64,000 nt of DNA from Lutimaribacter_A marinistellae (GTDB lineage: Bacteria > Pseudomonadota > Alphaproteobacteria > Rhodobacterales > Rhodobacteraceae), in contig NZ_JBHRXI010000004.1 of NCBI RefSeq assembly GCF_042648365.1, positions 1-64,000 of the forward strand, given 5' to 3'. Numbering within the stretch: the stretch's first letter is position 1; each line of letters starts with the position of its first letter. The position numbers and the translations under genes are program-made. Under the pieces are notes generated by a model. The model was not told the DNA's origin and searched no databases. It saw nothing but the letters and a program-made list of their open reading frames with translations. Below, piece after piece: positions 44,044 to 52,639 of this stretch.

Positions 44044-44856
44044 TTACGGCGCGATTGCCTCGACAACCAGCGCCGCCATCCGGCCCGAAATCGCGCCATC
44101 GCCGAACCGCGCCGCAAGGCTGGTTGCGATCGACTCCCGCACCGTCGACAAGGACGGCCCATCGCGCGCTTCGATCTCCAGCCGCAGCGGCGAGCCATAG
44201 GATTGGCCAAAGGCGAAATCGTCCGCACTCGCCGCCTCGCTCTGCAGGCGCACTGTTTCCACCGTCATGTCGACAAACCCGGCCGCCGCGACATCGGCCC
44301 GGATCCGATCCGCGTCGGAATAACCGAATGGCGTCCGCGCAAGGAACAGCGGCGGGTCCACGGGGTACAACGCGATCAACGTCTGGACGAGGGCGTTCGA
44401 GAACTCGTTTTCGTCCAGCGGCCCCCAACTGCTGAACAGGAACCGACCGCCCGGCCGCAGGACACGCCGGATCTCGGAATAGGCCGCCACGCGATCGGGA
44501 AAGAACATCACCCCGAACTGGCAGACAACGGCGTCGAATGTCCCGTCGGCAAACGGCAGATCCATAGCATCCGCCTCGCGCCACTCCAACCGGTCGTCCG
44601 AATGGTGTTGACGCGCACGTTCCAACATACCGCCATTGAGGTCGGTGACCACGTAACGGCTTTCTCGCGGCAGCAACAGGGCAAGCTTGCGCGTGACCGC
44701 CCCGCTGCCGGCAGCGATTTCCAGAACCGCCCCCGATGCGCCGCGCGCGACGCGACCTGCAAGCTCTTCGGCATAGCCGTCGAACAGGATCGGTACCAGG
44801 TGGCTGTCATAGACTTCGGGAATCGATCCGGTGAACTTGGTGTCGATATTGCTCAT
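44044..44856 (-). CDS. Class I SAM-dependent methyltransferase
   Basis: 270-residue Rossmann methyltransferase. SAM-binding motif I is VLEIAAGSGAVTRKLALLLP near residues 45-64, the acidic residue is in VVTDLNGGML, and a later motif is VVCQFGVMFFPDR, similar to the UbiE/Methyltransf_11 family. Substrate unknown. GGAGG precedes the ATG. It follows the TIGR02302 gene by 60 bases on the same strand. Confidence 0.85.
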   Translation of the reverse strand: MSNIDTKFTGSIPEVYDSHLVPILFDGYAEELAGRVARGASGAVLEIAAGSGAVTRKLALLLPRESRYVVTDLNGGMLERARQHHSDDRLEWREADAMDLPFADGTFDAVVCQFGVMFFPDRVAAYSEIRRVLRPGGRFLFSSWGPLDENEFSNALVQTLIALYPVDPPLFLARTPFGYSDADRIRADVAAAGFVDMTVETVRLQSEAASADDFAFGQSYGSPLRLEIEARDGPSLSTVRESIATSLAARFGDGAISGRMAALVVEAIAP

Positions 44857-44916
44857 CCGTGATCCTCCCGGCGATCCGACGCCGAGTGTACCACGAAACC
44901 GGTTTCCTGTCGCAGT

Positions 44917-47499
44917 CTAGAACCGGTCGAGCAGGCGCTTGAGGTATTCCAGTTCGATCTTGGGCCGCTCGCTGTCGCCTGTCCGCTTGCGGATCTCGTC
45001 CAGCAATTCCTGCGCCCGGCGATAGACGTCCTCGCCCGGCAACAGGCTTTCATCGGTGCCGACCGAGCCCATCGAGCCGGGCTCGCGTCCGAGCGGGTCG
45101 CGGTTCTGGGCGCGCATGTCACCGTCCTGCGTGCCCTGACCAGGCTGACCCTGCTGTTCCTGCGCCATCGCCTCGCCCAGCGCGCGCATGCCTTCGCGCA
45201 GCGCCTCCATCGCTTCGGACTGGCGGTCGATCGCCTCGGCCAAGTCATCGCCGCGCAGCGCTTCCTCGGCGCCCTCCATGGCGCGGCCAGCGCGATCCAG
45301 CGCGTCTCGCGCCGCGTCGCCCTCGGGCGTGCCTTGGCCGGGTAAGCTCCCCTGTTGGCGGCGCAACTCGTCGCGCAGGGCCTGCTGCCGGTCGGCCAGC
45401 GACCCCTCGCCCGGCTGTCCCTGCTGACCGTTCTGACCCTGCTGGTTGTTGCCCTGGCCCTGGCCACCCTCGCCCTCGTGACTCTGCCCGCGTCCCTGCC
45501 CGCCATTGCGGCCTTCATTCTGCTGGCTCTGGCCGGACTGCGCACCGGGGTTGAACTGTTCCTGCAGGTCGCGGAAGGCCTGATCGCTCAACCCCTGCTG
45601 GTTGCGCAACGTCTCGGCCAGCCCTTCCATCGCCTGCTGACCCTGCGACTGGCCGTTCTGGCCCTGCCCTTGCGTGACGCGCATGTTTTCCATCATCTGC
45701 TGAAGCTGGCGCAGCGCCTCTTGCGCCTCGGCCATGCGGCCCTGCTCCATCAGCTCCTGGATACGATCCATCATGCGTTGCAGGTCGTCCTGCGTCATCT
45801 GCATGGACTCGCCGTTCTGTGCCTGCTGCTGCTGATCGCCCTGCTGCCCCTCCTGCTGGGCCTGACGCGACAACTGTCGCAGGTACTCGTCCGTCGCTTC
45901 GCGCAGCTCCTGCATCAACTCGGCGATCTCCTGGTCCGTCGCCCCGTTCTTCATCGCCTCCGACAGGCGATCCTGCGCGCGGCGCAAACGCTCCAGCGCG
46001 TCGGCCAGAGTGCCCTCTTCCAGCAGAATCGCCAGATCCCACAGCGCCTGCGCGATCTCTTCCTGCTGTTCGGCGGTCACCCCGCCGCCGTAATCGGTAA
46101 ACGCCTCGAGCCGGCGCAGGATGACGCGCAGCCGCAGATAAGCGGTTTCCGAGCGAAACACGTCTTCGGGCCGGTACGACACGGCCCGCAGGATCTGCGA
46201 CACCCGGGTCGCGTTGTCCCGTGACCACAGAAGGTCGCGCCGCTGCTCGATCACGGCCGCGGCCAGCGGGTCAAAGAAACGCCGCCCCGACAGGATCGCG
46301 GCGAAGGGCGCGGCCTCGCCTGTGTTCCCGGCGGCATCCTCGGCGGTGAACGCCATGGTCACCGGCAGGTTGGACCACGGATGTTCCGAGAAATCCTCAA
46401 TCAGCGTTTCGGTGAATTCACGCCGGTCCCCGGTGATTGGCAGCGGCAAAGCCAGCGTGATCGGCTCGCGCGGGTCTGGCTCGATCGCCAGCCCATAGCG
46501 GCGGTCCAGCGTTTCGGTGTCCAGCGTGATACGTACCGACCCGCCGGTCACGCCATAATCATCGGCCGCACTGAAGGGCAGCGTCATCCGGCCCGCGGCC
46601 TCGGTCTCGACCACGCCCGACACGGCGATCTCGGGCGCGCTGTCGGGCCGCACCGCGATGGTCCAGTCCCGCCCGCCCGGGCCGTCTATGCTCAGCGCAC
46701 CGTTGCGGCGCACGGTAAAGGGTGTCTCGGGATCGGTCAGTTGCTCCACCGGGCGGCCCGAGACGGTTTCTTCGACCGCCAGAGAGCCCGCCTGACCGTA
46801 TAGCCGCAAGGTCACTGTGCTGCCCTCGGGCACCTGCACGGGTGTATCGCCCAGATCGGCGAGGTACAGCGTCGGCTTGCCGGTATAGCGCGGCGGAGCG
46901 ATCCAACCCTCCCATGCGGGACCGGCCGCGGCGGTGGCCGCACCGGGCGCCATGTCGCCCACCGACCCCACGCGCCAGAGCGAGCCAAAGATCAGCCCGA
47001 CCGCCAGCACCAGCAACGCGACATAGCGCAGGGCAAAAGGGTCGCGCGCGGCAAGCTTCAGATCCGGCTTTACCGGGCGCGCCGATTGCGCCCGCGCCGC
47101 CATCCGGGCCTGGTGCGCCTGCCAGACGGCGACCGAATCCGCATCGCTGCCACCAATCGCCTGATCGTCCATCAGCGCACGGATGGGCCGCCCGGGCAGC
47201 GTCTCGTCCAGCCGCGCCAGCACCTCGGCCTCGCGTGGCCAGCGGAACCCGCGCAGCCCCCAGATCAACGCGCCAAGCGCCCCGGCGCAGGCCACGCCAC
47301 CCAGCACCCACACCGTCTCGACTGCAACGCTGTCCTGCAAGCCCAGCATCAGCGCGCCCATCACCACCGCGAAGATCGCGAATAGCGGCCAGAACCGCCG
47401 TGACAGCCGTTCGGACACCATCCCAAGCCGGGTCAGCCACAGCGTCCGGCGGGGAATCGGCAGGGTGCGGGGATTTCTCTGTTTCACCGTATCGGGCAA
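44917..47499 (-). CDS. TIGR02302 family membrane protein with Gln/Gly-rich low-complexity region
   Basis: 860 residues, fits the alphaproteobacterial family TIGR02302 (DUF4175). Two N-terminal membrane segments (about 38-60 and 68-85) and another near 157-175 precede a periplasmic region. From about residue 540 to 810 the chain is strongly enriched in Gln, Gly, Asn and Arg, with repeated QGQ, NGQ and QQ units, predicted disordered. The start is a TTG supported by AGGAGG six bases upstream. It sits downstream of lysA; function unknown. Confidence 0.85.
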   Translation of the reverse strand: MPDTVKQRNPRTLPIPRRTLWLTRLGMVSERLSRRFWPLFAIFAVVMGALMLGLQDSVAVETVWVLGGVACAGALGALIWGLRGFRWPREAEVLARLDETLPGRPIRALMDDQAIGGSDADSVAVWQAHQARMAARAQSARPVKPDLKLAARDPFALRYVALLVLAVGLIFGSLWRVGSVGDMAPGAATAAAGPAWEGWIAPPRYTGKPTLYLADLGDTPVQVPEGSTVTLRLYGQAGSLAVEETVSGRPVEQLTDPETPFTVRRNGALSIDGPGGRDWTIAVRPDSAPEIAVSGVVETEAAGRMTLPFSAADDYGVTGGSVRITLDTETLDRRYGLAIEPDPREPITLALPLPITGDRREFTETLIEDFSEHPWSNLPVTMAFTAEDAAGNTGEAAPFAAILSGRRFFDPLAAAVIEQRRDLLWSRDNATRVSQILRAVSYRPEDVFRSETAYLRLRVILRRLEAFTDYGGGVTAEQQEEIAQALWDLAILLEEGTLADALERLRRAQDRLSEAMKNGATDQEIAELMQELREATDEYLRQLSRQAQQEGQQGDQQQQAQNGESMQMTQDDLQRMMDRIQELMEQGRMAEAQEALRQLQQMMENMRVTQGQGQNGQSQGQQAMEGLAETLRNQQGLSDQAFRDLQEQFNPGAQSGQSQQNEGRNGGQGRGQSHEGEGGQGQGNNQQGQNGQQGQPGEGSLADRQQALRDELRRQQGSLPGQGTPEGDAARDALDRAGRAMEGAEEALRGDDLAEAIDRQSEAMEALREGMRALGEAMAQEQQGQPGQGTQDGDMRAQNRDPLGREPGSMGSVGTDESLLPGEDVYRRAQELLDEIRKRTGDSERPKIELEYLKRLLDRF

Positions 47500-47500
47500 C

Positions 47501-47521
47501 GCGAGCCTCCTAAGGGCTCGC
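47501..47521 (-). promoter_or_regulatory. Hairpin with the TIGR02302 ribosome binding site in its loop
   Basis: GCGAGCC / GGCTCGC is a perfect 7-bp stem with a 7-base loop. On the minus strand the loop reads CTTAGGA, so the AGGAGG site begins in the loop and runs into the stem. It precedes the TTG start directly. It may tune translation; not a terminator (no T run). Confidence 0.45.
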
Positions 47522-47533
47522 GCGCTTATCGCG

Positions 47534-48799
47534 TCAGAGCCATTCGGGGATGGTATCGCGATTTATGATCTCGTCAAAGGTTGGCCTTGGGCGGATAACC
47601 GCGAATTGATCCCCGTGCACCAAAACCTCGGGGATCAGGGGCCGCGTGTTGTACTCGCTGGACATGACCGCGCCATAGGCGCCCGCGCTGCGGAATGCGA
47701 CCAGGTCGCCCGGCCCCACCGGCGGCAGCGCCCGCCCCTTGGCAAAGGTATCGCCGGATTCGCAGACCGGCCCCACGATATCGAAGGCGCGCGTTTCCGC
47801 CCCCGGCACCGGTTCGATCACCGGCTCGATATCGTGATGCGCGTCATACATGGCGGGCCGGATCAGGTCGTTCATCGCCGCATCGAGGATCAGGAAATCG
47901 CGCCCTTCACCCTCTTTGACATAGATGACACGCGTGACCAGCAACCCGGCATTGCCGGCGATCAGGCGACCCGGCTCGATCTCGATCTCGCAACCCAGAT
48001 GGCCCAGCTCTTCCTGGATCATCGCGCCATATTCCACCGGCAGCGGCGGCGCCTCGTTCGACCGGGTATAGGGAATGCCCAACCCGCCGCCCAGGTCCAG
48101 CCTGCGAATCTCATGGCCCTCGGCGCGCAGCCGCCCGGTCAGCTCGGCCACCTTGCGATAGGCCTGCCGGAACGGCTCAAGGTCGGTAAGCTGCGAGCCG
48201 ATATGCACGTCGATCCCGACCACCTGAAGCCCCGGCAGGGCGGCGGCACGGGCATAGACCTCCGAGGCGCGCGCGATCGGGATGCCGAACTTGTTCTCGG
48301 ACTTGCCCGTCGCGATCTTGGCATGGGTCTTCGCGTCGACATCCGGGTTCACCCGCACGGTGATCGGCGCGACCACGCCCAATTCCTGTGCGACGGCGCT
48401 CAACACCTCCATCTCGGGCTCGGATTCGACGTTGAACTGACGGATGCCGCCGGTCAGCGCCACGCGGATCTCGTCGGCCGTCTTGCCCACGCCCGAGAAC
48501 ACGATCCTGTCCCCCGGCACACCGGCCGCCCGCGCCCGCATGTATTCGCCGACCGACACAACGTCCATCCCGGCCCCGGCCTGCGCCAGCGTCCGCAGGA
48601 TCGCCTGGTTGCTTGCCGCTTTCATCGCGTAGCAGACAAGGTGATCCATCCCCTCCAGCGCCTCGTCGAACAGCCGGAAATGCCGCAGCAGCGTGGCCGT
48701 CGAATAGACATAGAACGGCGTGCCGACGGCTGCCGCGATTTCGGTCAGGGGAACATCCTCGGCGTGCAGCGCGCCGTCGCGATAGAGAAAGTGATCCAT
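47534..48799 (-). CDS. lysA: Diaminopimelate decarboxylase
   Basis: PLP-dependent decarboxylase (421 residues) making L-lysine from meso-diaminopimelate. The PLP Lys is in CYAMKAASN near residue 58. Other motifs are HIGSQLTDL, LDLGGGLGIPY, EPGRLIAGNAG and CESGDTFAKGR near 337. The start at 48799 (MDHFLYRDGALHAEDVPL) matches the family. No strong ribosome binding site is seen. Confidence 0.96.
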   Translation of the reverse strand: MDHFLYRDGALHAEDVPLTEIAAAVGTPFYVYSTATLLRHFRLFDEALEGMDHLVCYAMKAASNQAILRTLAQAGAGMDVVSVGEYMRARAAGVPGDRIVFSGVGKTADEIRVALTGGIRQFNVESEPEMEVLSAVAQELGVVAPITVRVNPDVDAKTHAKIATGKSENKFGIPIARASEVYARAAALPGLQVVGIDVHIGSQLTDLEPFRQAYRKVAELTGRLRAEGHEIRRLDLGGGLGIPYTRSNEAPPLPVEYGAMIQEELGHLGCEIEIEPGRLIAGNAGLLVTRVIYVKEGEGRDFLILDAAMNDLIRPAMYDAHHDIEPVIEPVPGAETRAFDIVGPVCESGDTFAKGRALPPVGPGDLVAFRSAGAYGAVMSSEYNTRPLIPEVLVHGDQFAVIRPRPTFDEIINRDTIPEWL

Positions 48800-48832
48800 G
48801 ACGCTGCGCTTAGACCCAAACGACCGTCACGA

Positions 48833-49156
48833 TCAACGGCTATCCGCGTGACGCAGACGCAAGAACAGGTAAAGCGGCAGGCCGCAGGACACGCCGATGC
48901 AGAATGTCGCCGGAATCGCGATCAGGTCCAGCCAGCTGCGCCGCCGGATCGTATCGACCAGCACCCAGATCGTCAGCGTCACCGCGGCAATGGTCAGGTC
49001 CCAGACCAGGCCCGACGCCGCCGCGTTCACATTCCACGCGGCCCCCATCCCGGCAAGGTCGAACCCGTTTTCGCGGAACCACGACACGAAATAGTACATG
49101 GGATGCACGGTGCCCCATATGGCGAGGGCAAGAAAGACAAGGCGCAGGGCGGTCAT
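48833..49156 (-). CDS. DUF2834 membrane protein
   Basis: 107-residue protein with three hydrophobic segments (near 4-22, 52-72 and 76-98) and a conserved HPMYYFVSWFRENGF stretch, as in DUF2834. Function unknown. GGAG precedes the ATG. It lies 33 bases before lysA on the same strand. Confidence 0.75.
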   Translation of the reverse strand: MTALRLVFLALAIWGTVHPMYYFVSWFRENGFDLAGMGAAWNVNAAASGLVWDLTIAAVTLTIWVLVDTIRRRSWLDLIAIPATFCIGVSCGLPLYLFLRLRHADSR

Positions 49157-49227
49157 CGGCGGTCTCCTTTTCCGCGGCAGCTAGCGCGCACGCGGCTCCG
49201 CGCAAGACCACCCTGACCAACCTTCGG

Positions 49228-50109
49228 TCAGACCACGTAGGGAATGCCAAGCTGCTTCAGGCTGGCGGTCCACATCTCGCCCATGACGCGGGCATATTCC
49301 GGCGTGTAGCGTTCCTTGCCGTTGTTCGGAACCGGCGTCGCCTCGCCGAACAGAACGCCACGCGTGCTGGAATACATGTCGAGCCGGACGAACGAGACAT
49401 CGGTCACTGCCATGAACTCCTCCGATACCCTGATGATCTCGTCGAAATTATCGGGCTTTCCCAGTTCCAGCGCGGGGTCCTTGTTCACCCCCAGACGGAT
49501 GTTGCCCAACCGTTCGCCCCCGGCGTCGTAAAAGGCAAAGGCCCATTTGGACTTGTGCAGATGCATCGGCGCATAGCGTTGCATCACGATCGCCACGCCC
49601 GTCTTGAAGGCATAGACCTTGTAATCCAGCGGCACGTCATAGCCGAGGCTGTCCTTGACGTACTCTTCCAGCAGGACTTTCTGCCCGACGATATGGCCGG
49701 GACCCAGATTCCTCTGGGCGGCACGGTAATGCTCGATCAGGTTCTGCGACGTGGCGAACGGGCGGTTATGCATGTGACAGTAAAGCGACCCGTCGGGCTG
49801 GGTCTCCAGCAGGTAAACACCCGAGGAGCTGTGCCCCGCAAGCGGCTTGATCACGCAGCGCTGCGGCAAGGGTTCTTCGAACACGTCCTCGAGCCGCTCA
49901 AAGGTCGCGTGGCGCACGACCGGAACGCCATGCCGCCGGGCATAGGCATAGCCGCGCTCCTTGTTGTTGATCTCGCGCAACAGGGTCATTTCGGCCAGGA
50001 TTTCCGGCGCAAGCTCGCTGTTCTTCTTGCGGGGCGACGATTGCTCCCAGTACCAGCGCCGCAACCCGAGCAGGCGATTGTAGGAGACCACGTCGTTCAT
50101 TTCTGTCAT
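49228..50109 (-). CDS. ATP-grasp family protein (TupA-like)
   Basis: About 293 residues. CVIKPLAGHSSSGVYLLE near residue 86, VLLEEYVKDSLGYDVPLDYKVYAF near 147 and FVRLDMYSSTRGVLFGEATPVPN near 240 form an ATP-grasp fold like the TupA/teichuronopeptide type, often found with polysaccharide genes. It would ligate an amino acid or other acid to an amine or sugar; substrate unknown. The ATG at 50109 is preferred; a TTG two codons upstream is possible. A strong hairpin (50140-50163) lies 31 bases upstream and a palindrome (50204-50215) further up. Confidence 0.75.
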   Translation of the reverse strand: MTEMNDVVSYNRLLGLRRWYWEQSSPRKKNSELAPEILAEMTLLREINNKERGYAYARRHGVPVVRHATFERLEDVFEEPLPQRCVIKPLAGHSSSGVYLLETQPDGSLYCHMHNRPFATSQNLIEHYRAAQRNLGPGHIVGQKVLLEEYVKDSLGYDVPLDYKVYAFKTGVAIVMQRYAPMHLHKSKWAFAFYDAGGERLGNIRLGVNKDPALELGKPDNFDEIIRVSEEFMAVTDVSFVRLDMYSSTRGVLFGEATPVPNNGKERYTPEYARVMGEMWTASLKQLGIPYVV

Positions 50110-50139
50110 GTCCAAAGACCCTGTAACTTACGGCCCCGC

Positions 50140-50163
50140 ACTCCGCCGCATTTTCGGCGGAGT
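50140..50163 (-). promoter_or_regulatory. Leader hairpin of the ATP-grasp gene
   Basis: ACTCCGCCG / CGGCGGAGT, a perfect 9-bp stem with a 6-base loop, 31 bases upstream of the start. No T run on the minus strand. Possible leader regulation or a strong secondary structure. Confidence 0.4.
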
Positions 50164-50203
50164 TGCAAGCAACCAGCGCCGAAATCCGAAACTCGGCAAC
50201 CTG

Positions 50204-50215
50204 ATGTTGCAACAT
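50204..50215. promoter_or_regulatory. 12-bp palindrome, possible operator
   Basis: ATGTTGCAACAT is self-complementary and stands about 95 bases upstream of the ATP-grasp gene, a position compatible with an operator. One related sequence (AGTTGCAAGCAAC) lies nearby. No factor can be assigned. Confidence 0.35.
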
Positions 50216-50449
50216 AGGTCATCTTTCGGGCATTCCCCGCACATCTTCGGCCTCACCTACCCCGACCGGCGCCGGATATCCAGAATGGAACACCGCCGTC
50301 CTGAACCCCGCCTTTGGCCTTGGCCCGCGCTCATTTTCCGTCAAGTCGTTCATGGAAAGACCCGCTCTATTCTTCCGCCCGTTTGTCACGTCAAATAGCA
50401 AAAAGAAGGTTAACGGCTACAAGTCAGAGCCGCAGAGCCTGATCGGATC

Positions 50450-50632
50450 TCAGAACCCAAGCCAGACGTTCAGCGGCCCCTTGTTCAGCCCGACACCGCC
50501 ATAGCCGTGCACGCCGCTGGAGCCGACCCCGACCCCGCCGCTGAACGTCGGTTGCACCGGCTCGCCATCCGCACCGCAGCCTGCCAGCACGGTGGCGAAC
50601 GCGATCACGATCAGCAAGCGAACCGGTCTCAT
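50450..50632 (-). CDS. Small lipoprotein
   Basis: 60-residue predicted lipoprotein: MRPVRLLIVIAFATVLAGC has a lipobox LAGC, followed by a Gly/Val-rich tail with repeated GVG patterns (GGVGVGSSGVHGYGGVGLN). No known domain. The ATG overlaps the argH stop by 4 bases (ATGA), so the two are translationally coupled. Many genomes carry such small lipoproteins after argH, as far as I recall. Confidence 0.75.
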   Translation of the reverse strand: MRPVRLLIVIAFATVLAGCGADGEPVQPTFSGGVGVGSSGVHGYGGVGLNKGPLNVWLGF

Positions 50633-52020
50633 CCAAGCATCTCCTTCCACCGGGCGATCTGGGCGCGGACCTGCGCGGGCGCCGTCCCTCCATATGATAC
50701 GCGCGAATTGACCGAATTTTCCACACCCAGCACCGAATAGACGTCCTGCGTGATCCCGGCATGGGCCGATTGCATGTCCTCCAGGCTCAGATCCGGCAGG
50801 TCGCAGCCCTGCGTCTCGGCCAATGCCACAAGGCTGCCGGTCACGTGATGCGCGTCGCGGAAGGGCAGGCCCAGAACCCGCACCAGCCAGTCGGCAAGGT
50901 CGGTCGCGGTGGAAAAACCCGATCCGGCGGCGGCGGCAAGGCTGTCGCGGTTGGCGGTCATGTCGCGCACCATCCCCTCCATCGCGGCCAGCGCCAGCAT
51001 CCAGTTGTCGGCGGCGTCGAAAACCTGCTCCTTGTCCTCCTGCATGTCCTTGGAATAGGCCAAGGGCAGCCCCTTCATCACCATCATCAGCGCGGTATTG
51101 GCGCCATAGATGCGGCCCACCTTGGCACGGATCAGCTCGGCGGCGTCGGGGTTCTTCTTCTGCGGCATGATGGACGACCCGGTCGAGAACCGGTCGCTGA
51201 GCGTGACAAAGCGGAACTGGGCCGAGGACCAGATCACCAACTCCTCGGCGAACCGGCTCAGATGCACGGCACAGATCGACGCGGTCGACAGGAACTCCAG
51301 CGCGAAATCGCGATCGCTGACGGCATCCAGCGAATTGGCCGCCGGACGGTCAAAGCCCAGCGCCGCCGCCGTCATCTCGCGGTCGATGGGAAAGGACGTA
51401 CCGGCCAGCGCCGCCGCGCCCAGGGGCGATTCGTTCATCCGCGCGCGGGCATCGCGCACGCGCGACAGGTCACGACCGAACATCTCGACATAGGCCATCA
51501 TGTGATGGCCCCAGGTCACCGGCTGCGCAGTCTGCAGATGGGTAAACCCGGGCATGACCCAATCGGCCCCCGCCTCGGCCTGCGCCAGCAGCGCGCGGAT
51601 CAGCGCGATCAGCCCCTGCTCGGCCGCGTCCAGCTGGTCGCGCACCCACAGTTTGAAATCGGTGGCCACCTGGTCGTTGCGCGAGCGCGCGGTGTGCAGC
51701 CGTCCAGCGGGCTCACCGATCAGGTCCTTCAACCGGGCCTCGACATTCATGTGGATGTCTTCCAGCGCGGTGGAAAACGCGAATGTCCCTGCCTCGATCT
51801 CTGACAATACGGTGAGCAGCCCTTCCCTGATGGCCTCGGCGTCACTATCCGTTATCACACCCGTGGCGGCCAGCATGGCGGCATGGGCCCTCGACCCGGC
51901 GATATCCTGCGCCGCCATCCGCTGATCGAACCCGATCGAGGCATTGATCGCCTCCATGATCGCATCCGGTCCGGCGGCAAAGCGGCCGCCCCACATCTGG
52001 TTCGAGGTCTGATCGGTCAT
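50629..52020 (-). CDS. argH: Argininosuccinate lyase
   Basis: 463-residue lyase of arginine synthesis, splitting argininosuccinate to arginine and fumarate. WGGRFAAGPDAIMEAINASI at the start, the HMNVEARL region and the signature GSSIMPQKKNPD near 277-288 are diagnostic. The ATG at 52020 follows AAAGGG. It diverges from the TlpA-like gene across only 22 bases. Confidence 0.98.
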   Translation of the reverse strand: MTDQTSNQMWGGRFAAGPDAIMEAINASIGFDQRMAAQDIAGSRAHAAMLAATGVITDSDAEAIREGLLTVLSEIEAGTFAFSTALEDIHMNVEARLKDLIGEPAGRLHTARSRNDQVATDFKLWVRDQLDAAEQGLIALIRALLAQAEAGADWVMPGFTHLQTAQPVTWGHHMMAYVEMFGRDLSRVRDARARMNESPLGAAALAGTSFPIDREMTAAALGFDRPAANSLDAVSDRDFALEFLSTASICAVHLSRFAEELVIWSSAQFRFVTLSDRFSTGSSIMPQKKNPDAAELIRAKVGRIYGANTALMMVMKGLPLAYSKDMQEDKEQVFDAADNWMLALAAMEGMVRDMTANRDSLAAAAGSGFSTATDLADWLVRVLGLPFRDAHHVTGSLVALAETQGCDLPDLSLEDMQSAHAGITQDVYSVLGVENSVNSRVSYGGTAPAQVRAQIARWKEMLG

Positions 52021-52042
52021 TTGACAACCCTTTGGAGGGGAC

Positions 52043-52609
52043 ATGAAGAAACTGTTGCTCGCACTCGTCTATACTGCCCTCGCGGCCGGTGCAAACGCGG
52101 GCGAGGTCGACCGCGCCGCGCTCGAGGCGATGCGCGAAGGGAGCATGAAGAAACTCGTGATCCTTCCCGATCCGCTCGCCGTCTCGGACGCGCCGTTCCA
52201 GATCGAGGATGACGGCGGCGAGGCGCGGCTGTCCGATTACGCGGGCAAATACGTGCTGGTGAATTTCTGGGCGACATGGTGCGCGCCCTGCCGCAAGGAG
52301 ATGCCGATGCTCGCCGCCCTGCAGGACGAGTTCGGGGGCGAGAAATTCGAGGTGCTGACCATCGCGACCGGTCGCAACTCTCCCACCGGCATCGCCAAGT
52401 TCTTTGACGAGATCGAGGTGTCAAACCTCCCCCGCCACCAGGACCCGGGCATGAAGCTCGCCCGCGAGATGCGCGTTCTGGGTCTGCCGGTCACGGTGAT
52501 CCTCAACCCCGAGGGGCAAGAGATCGCGCGCATGCTCGGCGACGCCGACTGGGATTCCGAAAGCGCACGATCGATTATCGCCGCACTGGTCACGGGCGAA
52601 ACTGGTTAG
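52043..52609 (+). CDS. TlpA-like periplasmic thioredoxin
   Basis: 188-residue exported disulfide reductase. Signal peptide MKKLLLALVYTALAAGANA, then a thioredoxin fold with the active site WATWCAPCRKE near residues 73-83 and cis-Pro region GLPVTVILNPEG. TlpA/ResA proteins usually serve cytochrome c maturation or copper loading. GGAGG precedes the ATG. Divergent from argH with 22 bases between start codons. Confidence 0.88.
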   Translation: MKKLLLALVYTALAAGANAGEVDRAALEAMREGSMKKLVILPDPLAVSDAPFQIEDDGGEARLSDYAGKYVLVNFWATWCAPCRKEMPMLAALQDEFGGEKFEVLTIATGRNSPTGIAKFFDEIEVSNLPRHQDPGMKLAREMRVLGLPVTVILNPEGQEIARMLGDADWDSESARSIIAALVTGETG

Positions 52610-52639
52610 GGTGCCCGGACGGTCCGGGCACCCACCGCG

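Larger units (their letters stand above)
50110..50449. other. Intergenic region upstream of the ATP-grasp gene
   Basis: 340 bases without a gene between the ATP-grasp gene and the small lipoprotein gene. It holds a hairpin at 50140-50163 and a palindrome at 50204-50215 (listed separately). The rest shows nothing I can name. Confidence 0.5.
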
